A stretch of 64,000 nt of DNA from Amborella trichopoda (GCF_000471905.2 NW_006500342.1:42754-106753), one strand, 5' to 3'; numbered from the stretch's first letter, positions 10,501 through 21,610 are shown. Numbers and translations: made by a program. The notes: a model not told the origin generated them from the letters alone.

Positions 10501-11640
10501 CAAGAGCTGCCTGGCATGCTTCAACCCAGATGAATGAAGTATCCTTCTTTAACAGGTGTGTAAAGGGTTTACAGCGACTTGAAAGATTTGAGATGAACCG
10601 GCGGTTGTATGTCAGCTACCCTTGAAGAGAGCACATTTCTTGACGAAATTTCTTGGATTGCTTTGATCTTGACTTGCTGAACTTCAAGTTTTTGATGTCT
10701 GAAAATGACCCCAAGAACTTTCCCGAACGCACGCCAAAGGTGCATTTCAGCGGGTTCATTTTAAGTTAATGAAGGTGTAGTCGCTCGAATACCTTATCAA
10801 GGTCTCTCATGTGAGAATATTTCTCTTCGGATTTTACCACCAAATCATCTACATAACACTCCACCTCTTTGTGCATCATGTCTTTGAAGATGGTTGTCAT
10901 CGCTCTCTGGTATGTGGCAACAACATTCTTTAATCCAAAAGGCATCATTGTGTAATAGAAGACCCCTTTTAGAGTTAGGAATGCAGTGGCCTCCTCAACT
11001 TTAGGAGCCATCCGTATCTGGTTGTACCCGGAGTACCCATCCATGAAGCAAAATATTTGACAATGAGCCGTTGAGTCGATGAGCATCTCAATGAATGGAA
11101 AAAGGAAGTCATCCTTGGGACAGGCGGTATTGAGATTGCAGAAGTCCATGCAAACCCTAATTTGATTGTTCTTCTTCTTGACTTGAACAACATTTGCCAG
11201 CCATTCGGGTACTTAACTTAACGAATGAAACCTGCTTGCTTGAGCTTGGTTACTTCAGCATTTATTTCCATTTAGAGGTCAGACCGGAACCTCCTTGACT
11301 TTTTCTTGACGGGTTTGACAGTCGGATCGATGCCTAAACGATGAACGACAAATTGAGGATCTAAACGGGACATTTCATGGTAGTGCCAAGCAAAGACATC
11401 TCGGTTTTCTCTCAAGAATGTAGTGAAATTTTCTTTCTCATCTGAAGACATGTTTGCTGAGATAAAAGTAGGCCTTGGGTTGGCTTCATCTCCTAGATTT
11501 ATTTCTTCGAGCTCATCAGCAGTAGCTTGACTGCCTTCTTCCCATTCTTCTGGAGCTTCTTGCAACTCTTCCTCGTTGTTTCCAAAGGTTTTTTCATCAA
11601 CCTCGAGTGCAGAATCCCATGATCCTGACATCTCGACTTC
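10501..11640 (-). pseudogene. Ty3/gypsy (Tat-type) reverse transcriptase remnant
   Basis: The N-terminal part (11631-11272) has EINLGDEANPRPTFISANMS, NRDVFAWHYHEM and VVHRLGIDPTVKPVKKKSR. The palm is open from 11149 to 10766, with DFCNLNTACPKDDFLFP, FCFMDGYSGYNQIRMA, MMPFGLKNVVATYQRAM and the catalytic box YVDDLVVKS. These are RT motifs in the correct order with the active-site aspartates present. A frameshift and stops separate the two parts near 11200, and the thumb (10500-10766) is broken. The enzyme copies element RNA to DNA in the cytoplasmic particle. No protease (DTGA/DSGA-like motif) is recognisable upstream, so pol is incomplete. Confidence 0.95.
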
Positions 11641-12210
11641 GAGTAGGGCATGATTTCTATGCCTTTCTCGAATTAAGGGACAGAAGGGTCGACCTCAAAC
11701 ATGGAAGGCCTATCGGGCTACAGGGGCTCATCTTGGGGGATTTGAGATTCAACGATCATGGGGGAAGAAGTGTCTTCATGTGGATCATATGGTATTTGTA
11801 CGGGTGCCTCATAGACTTGTACCATGTGGCAAGCTTCCTGAGAATAAAAACTCTGCCCCCTTGATTCTCTCAGTCTCTGCTCAAAGTCGAGCTCAGGGGT
11901 CCACTGGGGTTTCTATGGCTTTGAACTATTGTGCTTCTTTGAGGAGGATGGTTGTGATTTGGCTCGAGCTGCTAGGGCGCCAGCAACTGTCAAGAATCCA
12001 GCTTTCTGGGCTAGCGTCTTCTTCAACCGCTTTCGTTGCATCTTGGTAATGCTTTCTCTGTCGAGAGCCTCGAAGTCAGGACATATCATACTCATACTCG
12101 CAAGAGATGAGGAAGAGGAAGGATTAGTAGTAGAAGAAGAAGAAGGAGAAAGGTTCGAAGGTTGGGGACTTTTAATGTCGTTCCCCTCACCAAACCGATC
12201 TGGGCAGTTT
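11641..12210 (-). pseudogene. Linker upstream of RT in family 1 polyprotein
   Basis: In element orientation this reads CPDFEALDRESITKMQRKRLKKT (12080 downward, quoted in part), LTVAGALAARAKSQPSSS and, after a stop, PQWTPELDFEQRLRESRG and QSFYSQEACHMVQVYE. It matches 35640-36151 (-), where PQWPIESDFEQRLRESRG recurs just before RT. It lies where protease is expected, but no catalytic motif is visible. In this element it is fused near 12210 to leader sequence, so gag has been deleted. Confidence 0.7.
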
Positions 12211-12661
12211 TTATGTCATCACTAGGTTTGGATGTGTTATGAGTAAAAGGATGAGGAGGTCGTCTCCTATGTACTCTGGTTGACGCAATGACGGCGTTGC
12301 CTCAAGCAATGAGATGCATGTGAGTAATGTGTGTAGGACCTGACCTTTGGAGGTTTGATCTTGGGCACTGACTCGAGGTAACATAAGGGTTGCCCCGAGG
12401 TGTGACTCGAGTGGGTGACCCACGAGCAATATGGTGTGTGTGAGGGGTGGAGGCCGCAAGGTCTCCACCTCTATATGTTGAGCCTCTAGGGAAAGAGACT
12501 CGTTGTGGTACAGGAATGTGGGGGGAAGCCTTACGACGTCCCACAGAAGCAATGACAACTTGCTTGCCTTTTGTAGAAAGGGAATGGGCAGCCTTCCTCA
12601 TAACCAGGGATCTGTCGCCCCTCATCCCATTCAAAGATTGAGCTAAGATTTTCGAAGACAT
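12211..12661 (-). pseudogene. Leader open frame of family 1 (possible ORF1), unknown function
   Basis: One frame is open from 12661 to 12302 (119 codons) and another from 12558 to 12211. The plus-strand copy at 61689-62141 is open in the same two frames and similar in sequence: LSTKGKQV, PRGST, GSPTR.TP.GNP and THMHL are shared in one frame, and SLSLEAQH, ETL/ETPG and TCISLL/ICISLL in the other. It lies upstream of gag. Known: Ogre elements carry an extra ORF upstream of gag. Whether this is that ORF is inference. I recognise no domain. Confidence 0.5.
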
Positions 12662-13096
12662 TGTCAGTCATTGTCTTCATCGCAAGGAACTCTTACGAGG
12701 CCTCGTCAACTGCTACCTCACATGGAACCCCTGCTGTTTGCGGTAACAGATGTGTTGCCCATGTAAGGGACCTTGGCGGAAGTTCCCCCATAGCTAAGAG
12801 ATGGGGAGTGACGGGCCTTAAGTCCCTCCTCACACCAATCCAGGTTAAGACCTGGAAGCTAGACTCGGGGCCTTTGCTCAAAACAAGGGTTGGGAATGGA
12901 GTTGGAGGAACTTGTTTCTTGGGACACTCTTAAATACGAGGATAAGAAAATCCCTGATTCGGATGAATGGGTTACAAATCCTACAAATCCTATAAGCCAT
13001 AAGGGATGTGTGAAAATAGAAAAATAGAAATGAGAAACTAGCCAAACAAGTACGATATGACTAAGGGGTAGTAGGTCCCTAATGGAGTCGCCAAGC
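12662..13096 (-). mobile_element. Leader of minus-strand family 1 element
   Basis: Untranslated sequence between the PBS and the leader open frame, similar to 61490-61690 (+) and 5896-6240 (+). Shared blocks include AACCCATTCATCCGAATCAG and TTGTTTGGCTAGT in element orientation. No gene is visible. Confidence 0.8.
13075..13093 (-). other. Primer-binding site, family 1
   Basis: In element orientation this reads TGGCGACTCCATTAGGGAC, three bases past the LTR end, the same spacing as at 5877 and 61470. Confidence 0.8.
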
Positions 13097-13929
13097 TGGT
13101 TAGGTGCCTCGATCTTGCCTTCCGAATCCAGATGATCTGACGGCATGCTTCTCGGGTTTCAGGGGAACTCGAGACTTTGAGATCGCTCTCTCAAGAACCT
13201 TACTCAAGAGCAATAGTAGGTGGACCAACCGATGAGAGAGGAATTTAAGGTGGGTTTAGGACTTACTCCGGCTGGCTCGCGTGGGCGCCCTCTTAAATCA
13301 CGAAGAGATCCCCCAGTCGTAAAACTAGTTCGGAATCGCCTCCCTTGGCCTAGGTTCTCATGTTTTTGCAATCACACACATATGGAAAATGTTATAAGAT
13401 AAGTGAGTTGAGGGTCCCCACCTTGCATTTGGGGATTGTACACGGGCATGCACATTCAAAATGAGGAAAATAAGAATGAGAGAAGAAAGTTAGGGATTAA
13501 ATGAATTTGACCTGATGGTGAGGCCGACACAGTCACTAAACTGGTAAGCAATTGACCCGATGTGATAGTAAAATGGGCTCGGTAACTCAGACTGACTCAA
13601 TAGAATTACTACTAGATGACAGTATCAATATCGTCTAGCAGACACAATGGCTAGTCTATCATGGCAATAAAGAGGGCGTAGGAATTCTGATCGGCACAAC
13701 AACATTAAGGCTAGATGACATGACTACCATGGAAGGCTAGTCTCGACCCTTCTTAATCAAATGAAAGAGTAAGAGAAAGAAAGAAAAAGAACAGAAAGAG
13801 AGAGAAGAGAAGAAGGAGAAGAGAATAGAAACACTGGGAGAAAGATAATGACGGGAGAAGAAGAGCGTCAGAGAGGATAAAGGGAAAAGAAGAGGTGGAG
13901 ACAGACAAGATGGTAATGGGAGAAGGAAG

Positions 13930-14475
13930 GATAAAACTCAGCCAGTGATGGCTTCCGCGGGCTGTGAAATAAAGAGAGAAGAGAGAGAAAATATGCATGC
14001 ACCGATGGGCTCACACCGACCGTGATATAAGTCAGAGAGAAAGGGGACACAGGCGGCAGTAGGCTTACATCAGCTTAGTCAAAAGAAAGAGGAGAAGGGA
14101 AGAACACTGGCAGTGATAGGCTTTCAGAGTCTGTGATTGAAGAATAAGGATGAAAACACCGGTGGCGCTAGGCTTGCATCGGTGGTGATGGAAAAGAAGA
14201 AAGAGAGAGAAACATAGGCGGCTATAGGCTAGCACTGTTTGTGACAGAAGCGAAGAAAGAGAGAGAACACAAGTGGTGATAGGCTAGCGACGTCTGTGAC
14301 AGATGAGAAAAAAGAGAGAAACAAGGTGGCGATAGGTTAGTGCCATATGTGACAGGCGAGAAGAAAGAGAGGAAACACAAGCGGCGATAGGTTAGCATCA
14401 TCTGTGACAGATGAGAAGAAAGAGAGAGAACACAGGTGGCAATAGGTTAGTGTCATCTCTGATAGAAGAGAAGCA
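13930..14475 (-). repeat. Hairpin-repeat array in LTR (period about 58 bp)
   Basis: On the plus strand, units read like CACAAGCGGCGATAGG then TTAGC and CATCTGTGACAG, separated by AGAAGAAAGAGAGAG. Starts recur near 14204, 14264, 14322, 14374 and 14430. Each unit has an inverted pair such as CACAAGTGG with a TCTGTG-type partner. Pairing is poorer here than in other copies, mostly through G-U wobbles and some mismatches. Confidence 0.7.
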
Positions 14476-14887
14476 AGAGGGAGAACTTTGACAAAGGCCC
14501 GACCCACCATTCATGTCTCATGAATAAGAAGGCATCACACAAGGCGATAGGCCCATCATGCGTGAATGGAGAAAGAGAAACAAGGAAAGAGGGACATGAT
14601 AGACTAAAGGAGGAAGAGAGCGAAAGAGATAAAGATGAGAAAATAAGAGTGAGAAAGAGAGATAGACGAGAAAATAGGAAAGAGAAAGAGAGATATATGA
14701 GAAAAGAGGAGAGAAAAAGAGGGGAGGAGAGAGAAAGTTACCTTATCAAGGGGTACCAACCCTTTTCTTCTCTCTCCTCACTCTCCAAGACGTACCCACA
14801 AACTCAAGCAAAAATTGAATCTTTATTAAATGAATTGAAGTTGAGCCGAAGGACCTGTGTTGTATTTTTTACAATTTGGTTTGCATG

Positions 14888-14895
14888 TTTATATA
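14888..14895 (-). promoter_or_regulatory. LTR TATA box
   Basis: TTTATATA on the plus strand (TATATAAA in element orientation), next to TTCTATATAAACATGC, the same setting as at 4618 and 59631. Confidence 0.75.
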
Positions 14896-16212
14896 GAATT
14901 GGGCCCAAACATAGGTGGATGCTCAAAAACTACATAAAATTGAAGATAATTACAATTTAATTGAATTAAAAGAAATTCTAAAAATGGGTTCAGAAAGACT
15001 CTTTTTCCCCTACCTAACAAATATGTGGAATTTCAAAACCGTTCCTGCTACTGCTTGAGAACTTGCTTGATCTTCCTTGACTGATCCGGGGTTGCTCTGA
15101 TGCCCATTTAATCGAAAGATGATTTTTTTCGTGTAGGGCTCGACATGGCAATCAATTTGATACCAAATTCGAGCCATGAATCATATTTTGAAGCCATGAT
15201 CATGAGACTTAAAATTTGGATGAATCTTAAAAACTTTGGATCGATAGGGCGCTCGTTCCATGATGTTTTTCTTCTGTTTCTTCATTAAATCAAACTGAGA
15301 ATGTCGTCATGATCACATTACAACACACAAAGCTTGTTTTCATGTCTAGATAAAGATTTTGTCGTGGATTTTTTGTCGGAATCTTAAAATCTATCGAACA
15401 AAATTTACAACAGCTTCATCGCCTTTGTGTGTGAAATCCAACCATTGAAATCTGAGATTTGAACCAGAGATAGCCTCGGACCTTACGCACATAATGCAAT
15501 TCTTTTCACATCGATCAGGTATGCGAGCATCGTGATTTGGCTGCTCAAAGGAGGAGTGTTGCTGCTGATTTTTCTATAATTTTCTTGACGGATCAAAATT
15601 TTCTCTCTAGTTTATCTCCTTGCTCAGGCATCGTCACGGGATGTACCACATATAAAAACACTCGTCTTGATGAGACAAACATGTTCACAAAATTTGAGCG
15701 CGATCTGACTTGGAACGAGTGAGATATGGGCCCTGAAAGTGACTTCTTATTATTGTAAAAACAACTACTTTTAATGGTGTTTTGGTGCAGGGTGGCCACA
15801 CGGGAATAGTGTGCAGCCTGTCCCTTTTCGGTATTTTACAAATAACTTTGTCCCGGAGTGCTCGATTAAACAAAAACTTAACCCATATGGGCTTTCAACC
15901 GTGCCGGATCCAATGGCGATGGTCCTACAGTTGTTTGATGTGCCAAAAATATAGCTCTAATTACAATGTCCATTTCAAAGTGCTAGAGGTCGATTTTGCC
16001 GAAATTGTTTCTTTGTGTTCACTATTTTAGATATGTATGATTGCAATTAAACTTCGCAGGGGGCCTGGGCCTTTTGGAGTGCTTTAAAGATCTTGACTAG
16101 TTCTGGGGCCATTCTAAGATTGTCGAAATTTTCACGATTTTGTAGGCTTTATTGACCTGCTTCCTCTTTATTCCGCATCAGAGACCAAGGTGTTGAAAAA
16201 TGTGTTCAAACA

Positions 16213-17191
16213 CTTACATTGATATTGACCATTAGGCTGTGGGACAGTCAACGGCAATCGATACTGTTATGATATCACCTACTATGCGATGGGACACTCA
16301 TCGGTAGTTAGGAAAGTGATGTTGATATATCCTCAAATGTGCCCTGGGGACTGTGTGAGTGTGTTGAGGGTATTACGTAGTGGATTACCCCACTTGTCAT
16401 TACCCTACCTCCTGTATGATGGTAGAGGTCTTAAGCAATGGGATTGGCTTAGCCTGATAGATAAGGCATCTATTGTGGAAGTAGGTGATTTAGGGAGTAA
16501 GTGGGTAATGATCAAATTTTGTAATAAGGAATGTTTAGGATTGCACTGATTGAATGTTAATGATTTCACTGGTTGAATGCTCATAATCGCACTAATTTAA
16601 TGATAACTGCCGTGTAAATGAAATGTTCATACTCGTTGTCTTGATCTAATATTCATATGTGCTAAACTATGATTTTATATCGATGGATCGAATTATTATC
16701 ACACACAGATAGAATCACTATAGATGCATAACACTAGATCTACTTACTGGGATGTATAACTCATTCCATTATTTCTCCTCCCCTTGTAGATTGAAAGAGA
16801 TAGGTTTAGGGCTTGGAGCTCGTGTTTTGCAGCGGGAAGTTGAAGTTAGATTCCACGAAGAAGGCGCTTAGATCTTGTTTATGTTTGGGTTGTTTGACTC
16901 TGGGTTTTTTTTCTATGTTGATATATGTAATATTGGGCCTAGATGCCCTAAACTGAATGTAACATTTTGGAAGAGATTTATATATGTAATGGATTTTTGT
17001 TGTTTGGGATGGTCGATGTTCAGCCATTAGTTGAGTTATTGTTTAGTGCTTTTTCCATGGTTAGCTCGATTACTGAAAATAAAAGCGTTGAGTCCACTCC
17101 TTCTTGAGTGACAAACGTTACATTGGATCATGAACCCACGCTCGATCGCTCGTTGTCGCATAAGGTACGGTGGCCAAGGGCGGGGTCATGA
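16213..17191 (+). mobile_element. Possible truncated Del/Tekay-type LTR
   Basis: This segment is AT-rich and unlike either main family. Its right end, GTGGCCAAGGGCGGGGTCAT followed by GACA, resembles the 3' terminus common in plant Del/Tekay (chromovirus) LTRs, which usually end in a GTGACA-like motif. The matching 5' terminus (TGTCACGACCC) is not seen at the left. Instead the segment starts at the border of the minus-strand LTR. It contains only short open frames and no protein I recognise. It could also be unrelated intergenic DNA. Confidence 0.35.
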
Positions 17192-17450
17192 CAATCCTTC
17201 TGTGTGACCCTAGCATCTTGTTGGTCCAGGAAGAGTACCCTTTTAAATATTGGTGCTCCCCCTACACTTAAGGCTGGCTGAAGACCATATCAACCCCTTT
17301 TTCTTCACCATCCTCTTTCCTAGGGTGGGCAAGTTCTCTCCAGAGGCCACATTCCTTTACATGCAGTGAAGGAGGGCCACCCCTTGGTTGATTCTGACAT
17401 TCTCGTCGTCATCCTTCTTGACCTCGAAGCAAATGGGGTCTGTAAAAGTC
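17192..17450 (-). other. Unassigned segment with coding-like minus-strand stretch
   Basis: No similarity to the two retroelement families is visible. On the minus strand, 17452-17360 reads VTFTDPICFEVKKDDDENVR and on to NQGVALLHC before a stop, a composition that looks protein-like. I cannot assign a family. It could be a captured exon fragment or chance. Confidence 0.25.
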
Positions 17451-17908
17451 ACGATTTCACCGAAGGTTAAATGGCTAAGAAGAGAGAGAGAGACTTCCAG
17501 TGAGAACTCTGGCGAGAGTTCTCCGAAAACCTGCTAGTGGACGTTTCCCCTTCTTCTGCAGCACAGAAAAGTCATTAGAAACCTGGCAGCAGTCCACCGA
17601 TAGTACCCTGCTACAACCTACACCCCTTTTCCCTTTCCTGTTACTCTGAAACTACAGTCGGAATCTCTACAAACTCTGGAAAAATCCCGGTGTTGCTCAC
17701 CCTGGCAGCAACCCTCACCAACAAATTCCCGCAACCCCTCACGAATGCTCAGGTGTTCCCTTTAGTCCTCTCTCTTCCTAGCTTGAGTTTATCACTGCTT
17801 GTTGAACTTTCTGTAACACTCATTCAAAAGCCCTGTGCTCTCGCCAGAGTTCTCACTGGAAGTCTCTCTCTCTCTTCTTAGCCATTTTAACCTTCAGTGA
17901 AATCGTGA
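17451..17908. repeat. Near-perfect 70-bp inverted repeat with 317-bp spacer
   Basis: The left arm 17451-17520 (TCACGATTTCACCGAAGG through CTGGCGAGAG) is the reverse complement of the right arm 17838-17908, with one mismatch and one single-base gap. The right arm is in its native place, just upstream of the TATA-like block of the 3'UTR. The left arm is an extra, inverted copy. Arm identity (about 97%) is far higher than between other family 1 copies here, so the inversion or duplication looks recent. Confidence 0.92.
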
Positions 17909-17928
17909 AAAAAGGGGCTTTACCCCCT

Positions 17929-17935
17929 TATATAA
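17929..17935 (+). promoter_or_regulatory. TATA-like motif inside the 3'UTR
   Basis: TATATAA after GGGGCTTTACCCCCT, equivalent to the motif at 2547-2552. Confidence 0.4.
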
Positions 17936-18159
17936 CAGAAATTTCCATTAGACAAACTAAAAATGCCAGCCAGGTCCCCGAAGGCCAAATGACGATGGAG
18001 CAGACTGAGTCGGACTGAAACTCGAGGCCCGAACAGAGGTTTACCGCCACCCATATAGCACTGAGCATCAAACGGCAATGGACCAGGGCCGGGCCGGGCT
18101 AGAGCCTGAGGTCTGAACTCGGACCAACGTCGCTCGGGACTAACGTTGCACGTAAAAGC

Positions 18160-18480
18160 CACTAACTAATTCCAGCTGTGTCTATCAAGGCCCAGTGCCG
18201 GCTACGTTTCTCAAGGCCTAACATCGGCTATCCCTTAAAAAACCAACACCGACTATGTTTTTGAAGGTTAACATCGGTCATGTTTTCAAGACTATCACCG
18301 CTTATGATCAACGTCGCGCATGACCAACGCCATCTAAGACCAACGGCGCACATGTCACTAGTGATTGCTAACGCGATGCATTTTAATGCAACTGTCGCCC
18401 GTGCTACTGTCATTTGCATGAATGTTACTGCTGTGCATGTTACGGTCGCCCATGCTAACGTCATACATGTTTGAGCCGAG
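18160..18480 (+). repeat. Degenerate 25-35-bp tandem repeats
   Basis: Units resemble CAAGGCCTAACATCGGCTAT and diverge rightward into AACGTCGCGCATGACC and GTTACTGCTGTGCATG types. Related repeats lie at 1650-1760 (+) and, inverted, at 7150-7320 and 31800-32030. Confidence 0.6.
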
Positions 18481-18859
18481 TCACTACCGCGAGAGTTCTA
18501 CTACTACCACAGTAGGAGTGACACCTAAGGCACAACTCATCATCCCCAGTGGATTTAGGATATGCTAAGAAGGTCATGTCTACCTCTTCAATCCTTAGTG
18601 GGTCTGTTTCGCATCAAGCTATCTTATTCCAAAGGAGTCGGGTTACCTTCCATAAACCTATTTTCCTTTGGAGTCTCATCTTTCACCCCAAAAAATCACA
18701 CTAACCCCTAACCCTCAGTGAGGTCCGCTTCTACTTTCCATCCCTCGTCGAGCCATCATCTCCATCTAAGCTCTCTATAGCCTTAACCACTTCACCCCCA
18801 GGGAGTCGGTTATCTTCCAGAATCCTAACCCCCATGGAACTTCATGGCGACCCACGCAA

Positions 18860-19640
18860 TTGTCCATGCTGCATGACCTTAAACTACACAGCCTTGGTCT
18901 AGATGCACGACCTTAAACTGTGTGGTCCAAACTATACGACCTCAAACTGTAGCGGAGGTCATGTTGCTCAACCTTAGACTGTACGGTCCTAGCTACATGA
19001 CTCTAAACTGCACAACCATGGTCCAAACTTTATGACCTTAGACTGTAGCGGAGGTCTAATTGCACGACCTTAAATTGCATGGTCGTAACGGTATGACTTT
19101 AAACTGCATAGCCATGGTCCAAGCTCTATGACCTTAAACTAAAGTGCACGTCCTAGACACATGATGTTAAACTGCTTTGCCCTAGTCCTGAAGGCACGAC
19201 CTTAAACACACCCCCACACAAGCGCACACACCCTTTATGTGCGTCTTCATGCACGCCTTCCCTAATCGACCCGTCTGTGTGTGCACCATCTTCATCAACT
19301 CCCCAGTAAATCCATCTTTCTTCATTACCATTCATCATTCCCCAGTGAGTCTCACCCGCACTCACAAACGGCGAGCCATCCTGCTATCCATACTCGCTGT
19401 CAGCTAGTGGGTCACCACTTTTCATATTCCATCCATACACAATCCATCTTTCATAAGCAGCCTCACGCTATCTCCCCAAAGTGAGTCAAACCACCTCCAA
19501 CCTCACTCCATGGCCTCTAGAGACTATCATCAATCTTCACTACGGTCCAAGATATATGACCCTAAACTATATTGCACATCCTAGCCGCATGACATTAAAA
19601 GGCTTCGCACAAGTCTAGAAGGCATGACGCTAAACATGCC
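18860..19640 (+). repeat. Irregular array of GACCTTAAACTG units
   Basis: Units of roughly 29-45 bp carry GACCTTAAACTG, with intervening GCACGGTCC-like sequence, from 18862 to 19210 and again near 19560-19640. They are the plus-strand counterpart of the 35-bp array at 30715-31375 (CAGTTTAAGGTC). Confidence 0.75.
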
Positions 19641-20813
19641 TTCACAAAAAAAAAAAACGAAAAAATAAAAGGTAATAACGTGCATGGTGTATACCTGAAC
19701 AAGGGAACACCGTGAGTAAAAATGACGGATGGGCATGGTCACGAAACCATGAGTAAGAGAGTTCCGTTAAAAGAAAAACCCGGGCACGGTAAAAACACGA
19801 AAGGGCACCGTGAGTAAAAATGGATGAAAAGGGTGGACATGGCCGAAATGTCATGAGTAAAAGAGCCCAAATTAAAAGGAGGTTGGTGAAAACCATTTCT
19901 ACGGTGCCACTTCCCAAGTCCAAGTGAAAATCCTTAAAGGACACTTGGATCAATAAGCAGGTTGATGTAGCACACGCCTCTATAGGGGGCATCAGCCACA
20001 TTTTAAAGAGAAAAATCCCTGGTTTCACAATACTAGGACCCAGAAAGATGAGCATCAAAAAATGATTCTGACAGTCTGAGTCCATTTGCAAGAGGACTTG
20101 AAGGACAAAAGACTCGCCAAGAAGACAAGACAAGTCTCATGAAGAAGAACACCATTCCCAGGAGGTCACTAACGCACTCCAAGATGCTAAAGGTGCCCAA
20201 GAAAGCCAAGTCAGCTAGATCTTAGACCTGTTATGCAACAACCAAGATTGATTCCTCAAGGGTGGCCTCGAATGAAGTAAAGAGCTATCCTACTTGTCGA
20301 AACTACTGGCAGAAAGCGAGATTGAAGCCAAAGCGACCACCTCAAAAATGAGGTACCCTTCCTGTCAAGGACAATCTGGTGCACAAATCAGATGGCCGCC
20401 AACCGAGGGCCCTTCAGTAGACTACCCAAAGCAAACAAAAAAACAAAAGAAACCCAGACCAAATGGGAAGAAAAGCCCTAAAACATGACACTTGGCCGCC
20501 AAACACTTGACCAAATGGGAAGAAGTGCCTTAAAATGGACCAACGAGGTCCGTACAAAATCCTTAGCTGTCAAAATCACAAATAGTCCCTTGAAGGTGAG
20601 GACTTTGATAAGATCCGTCAAAAAGTCTCTTCTCCCCCTAAAGTCGCCACGGATGGACCTGCACATTGCATCCAAAAGTCTGAGCATCTTAGTTACAGCA
20701 TTGCGTGGATATCTCCTCGATGTTCATGTGGTCCTATGACTAAGAAAAAAAAAGTAATAAAGCCGAGGAAAATTTCTGAATGTTGTCATTCTCACTTCTC
20801 TTGAGGCATAACA

Positions 20814-20827
20814 TTGGTGGGACAAGA
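20814..20827 (+). other. Polypurine tract candidate
   Basis: TTGGTGGGACAAGA lies directly before an LTR start. The minus-strand element has TTCGGTGGGCAAGC at the same place (29015-29028). A purine-rich tract here would prime plus-strand DNA. Confidence 0.55.
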
Positions 20828-21227
20828 TGTTTGAATACATTTTTCTGCACCTTGGGGCCCCAATGCGGAATAAAAGAGAAGCCTGTTGATAAATCCCTGA
20901 TATACATTGGAATTTGTAACACACATAATTTCTCTAGAATGAGTTATAGTCTTCCTAAGCACTTCAAAGGCCACTGCCAATTTTCTTCACAATTTGACAC
21001 GTCTAAGGCAGTGCAAACAAGGAAACAATTTCGAAAAAATCAGCCTCCGACACCCTGAAACATACCCCTTAACTATAACTCTATTTTTAGTGAATCAAAT
21101 AGTTGTGGGACCATGTCCATTAGATCCGGAACGGTAAAAAACCCCTATGGGTCAAGTTTCTGCTTAATCGGGCGCTTCAAGACAAAGTTATGTGTCAAAG
21201 ACCAAAAAGAGATAGGTCGCACACTAC
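20828..21227 (+). mobile_element. Family 1 LTR fragment (first 400 bp)
   Basis: It starts TGTTTGAATACATTTTTC and matches the U3 start of other copies up to GGTCGCACACTAC. There the next base begins the terminus of an LTR in the opposite orientation. This is a 3' LTR fragment of the preceding 3'UTR, cut at 21228. Confidence 0.85.
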
Positions 21228-21610
21228 TGGTTAGGGGCCTCGATCTCTCCCTCCGGGTCGTGTTGACCTAGTGGCATGGTTGATTGCATAGATGGCAATG
21301 GGAAGAAAATTTTGGGAAATGGTGGTTGGGTGGGACCATGGAGCATGAGAGAGAAAAAGAGAATACGATGGTACACAATGGGGGGTGATATGAGGGTGCA
21401 CAAGAAAATAAGGGGAAGGTTGGTGGACCTGAGGGACTACCAGAGAAAGAAAGAGGAAGTAGACCCGAAGGTGCACAGGGAGCAGGTAAACATGAAGGGG
21501 ATAAAATAATAAGAAAAGAGAGAAATTGTGGCCATGCTAGACCATAAGGAGGGAGAGGAGAAAGTTGTGGTCGTGAGGGACAACTGGGAGGAGGGAGGAG
21601 GAAGGTCATG
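21228..21610 (-). mobile_element. LTR terminus fragment plus purine-rich filler
   Basis: 21228-21275 begins TGGTTAGGGGCCTCGATC, which in the minus orientation is the exact end of a family 1 LTR. The rest, to 21610, is a G- and A-rich stretch that I cannot align to other LTR copies. No PBS follows at lower coordinates, so this is not a 5' LTR. Its open frames are low-complexity. Confidence 0.55.

Larger units (their letters stand above)
13097..16212 (-). mobile_element. Family 1 5' LTR, 3.1 kb
   Basis: In element orientation the LTR starts at 16212 (TGTTTGAACACATTTTTC) and ends at 13097 (GCACCTAACCA). U3 spans about 16212-14900. The TATA box is at 14888-14895. The transcribed part contains GA-rich tracts on the plus strand and a hairpin-repeat array at 13930-14475, followed by the conserved terminal block (GATCGCTCTCTCAAGAACC near 13170). 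The PBS and leader continue at lower coordinates, so this is the 5' LTR of the element whose pol lies at 8183-12210. The flanking DNA above 16212 is unrelated to any family 1 3'UTR, which supports 16212 as a true element border. Confidence 0.9.
17521..20827 (+). mobile_element. Family 1 3'UTR (plus-strand fragment)
   Basis: This region is similar to 29015-32450 on the minus strand. Shared blocks are the TATA-like CCCCCTTATATAA, repeats with GACCTTAAACTG, the GGGCATGGTCACGAAA section at about 19733 and a final stretch ending ATTGGTGGGACAAGA before the LTR. It has no pol upstream. No real gene is present. The longest open stretch (19642-20133, -) is an incidental frame across non-coding 3'UTR. 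Confidence 0.8.
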
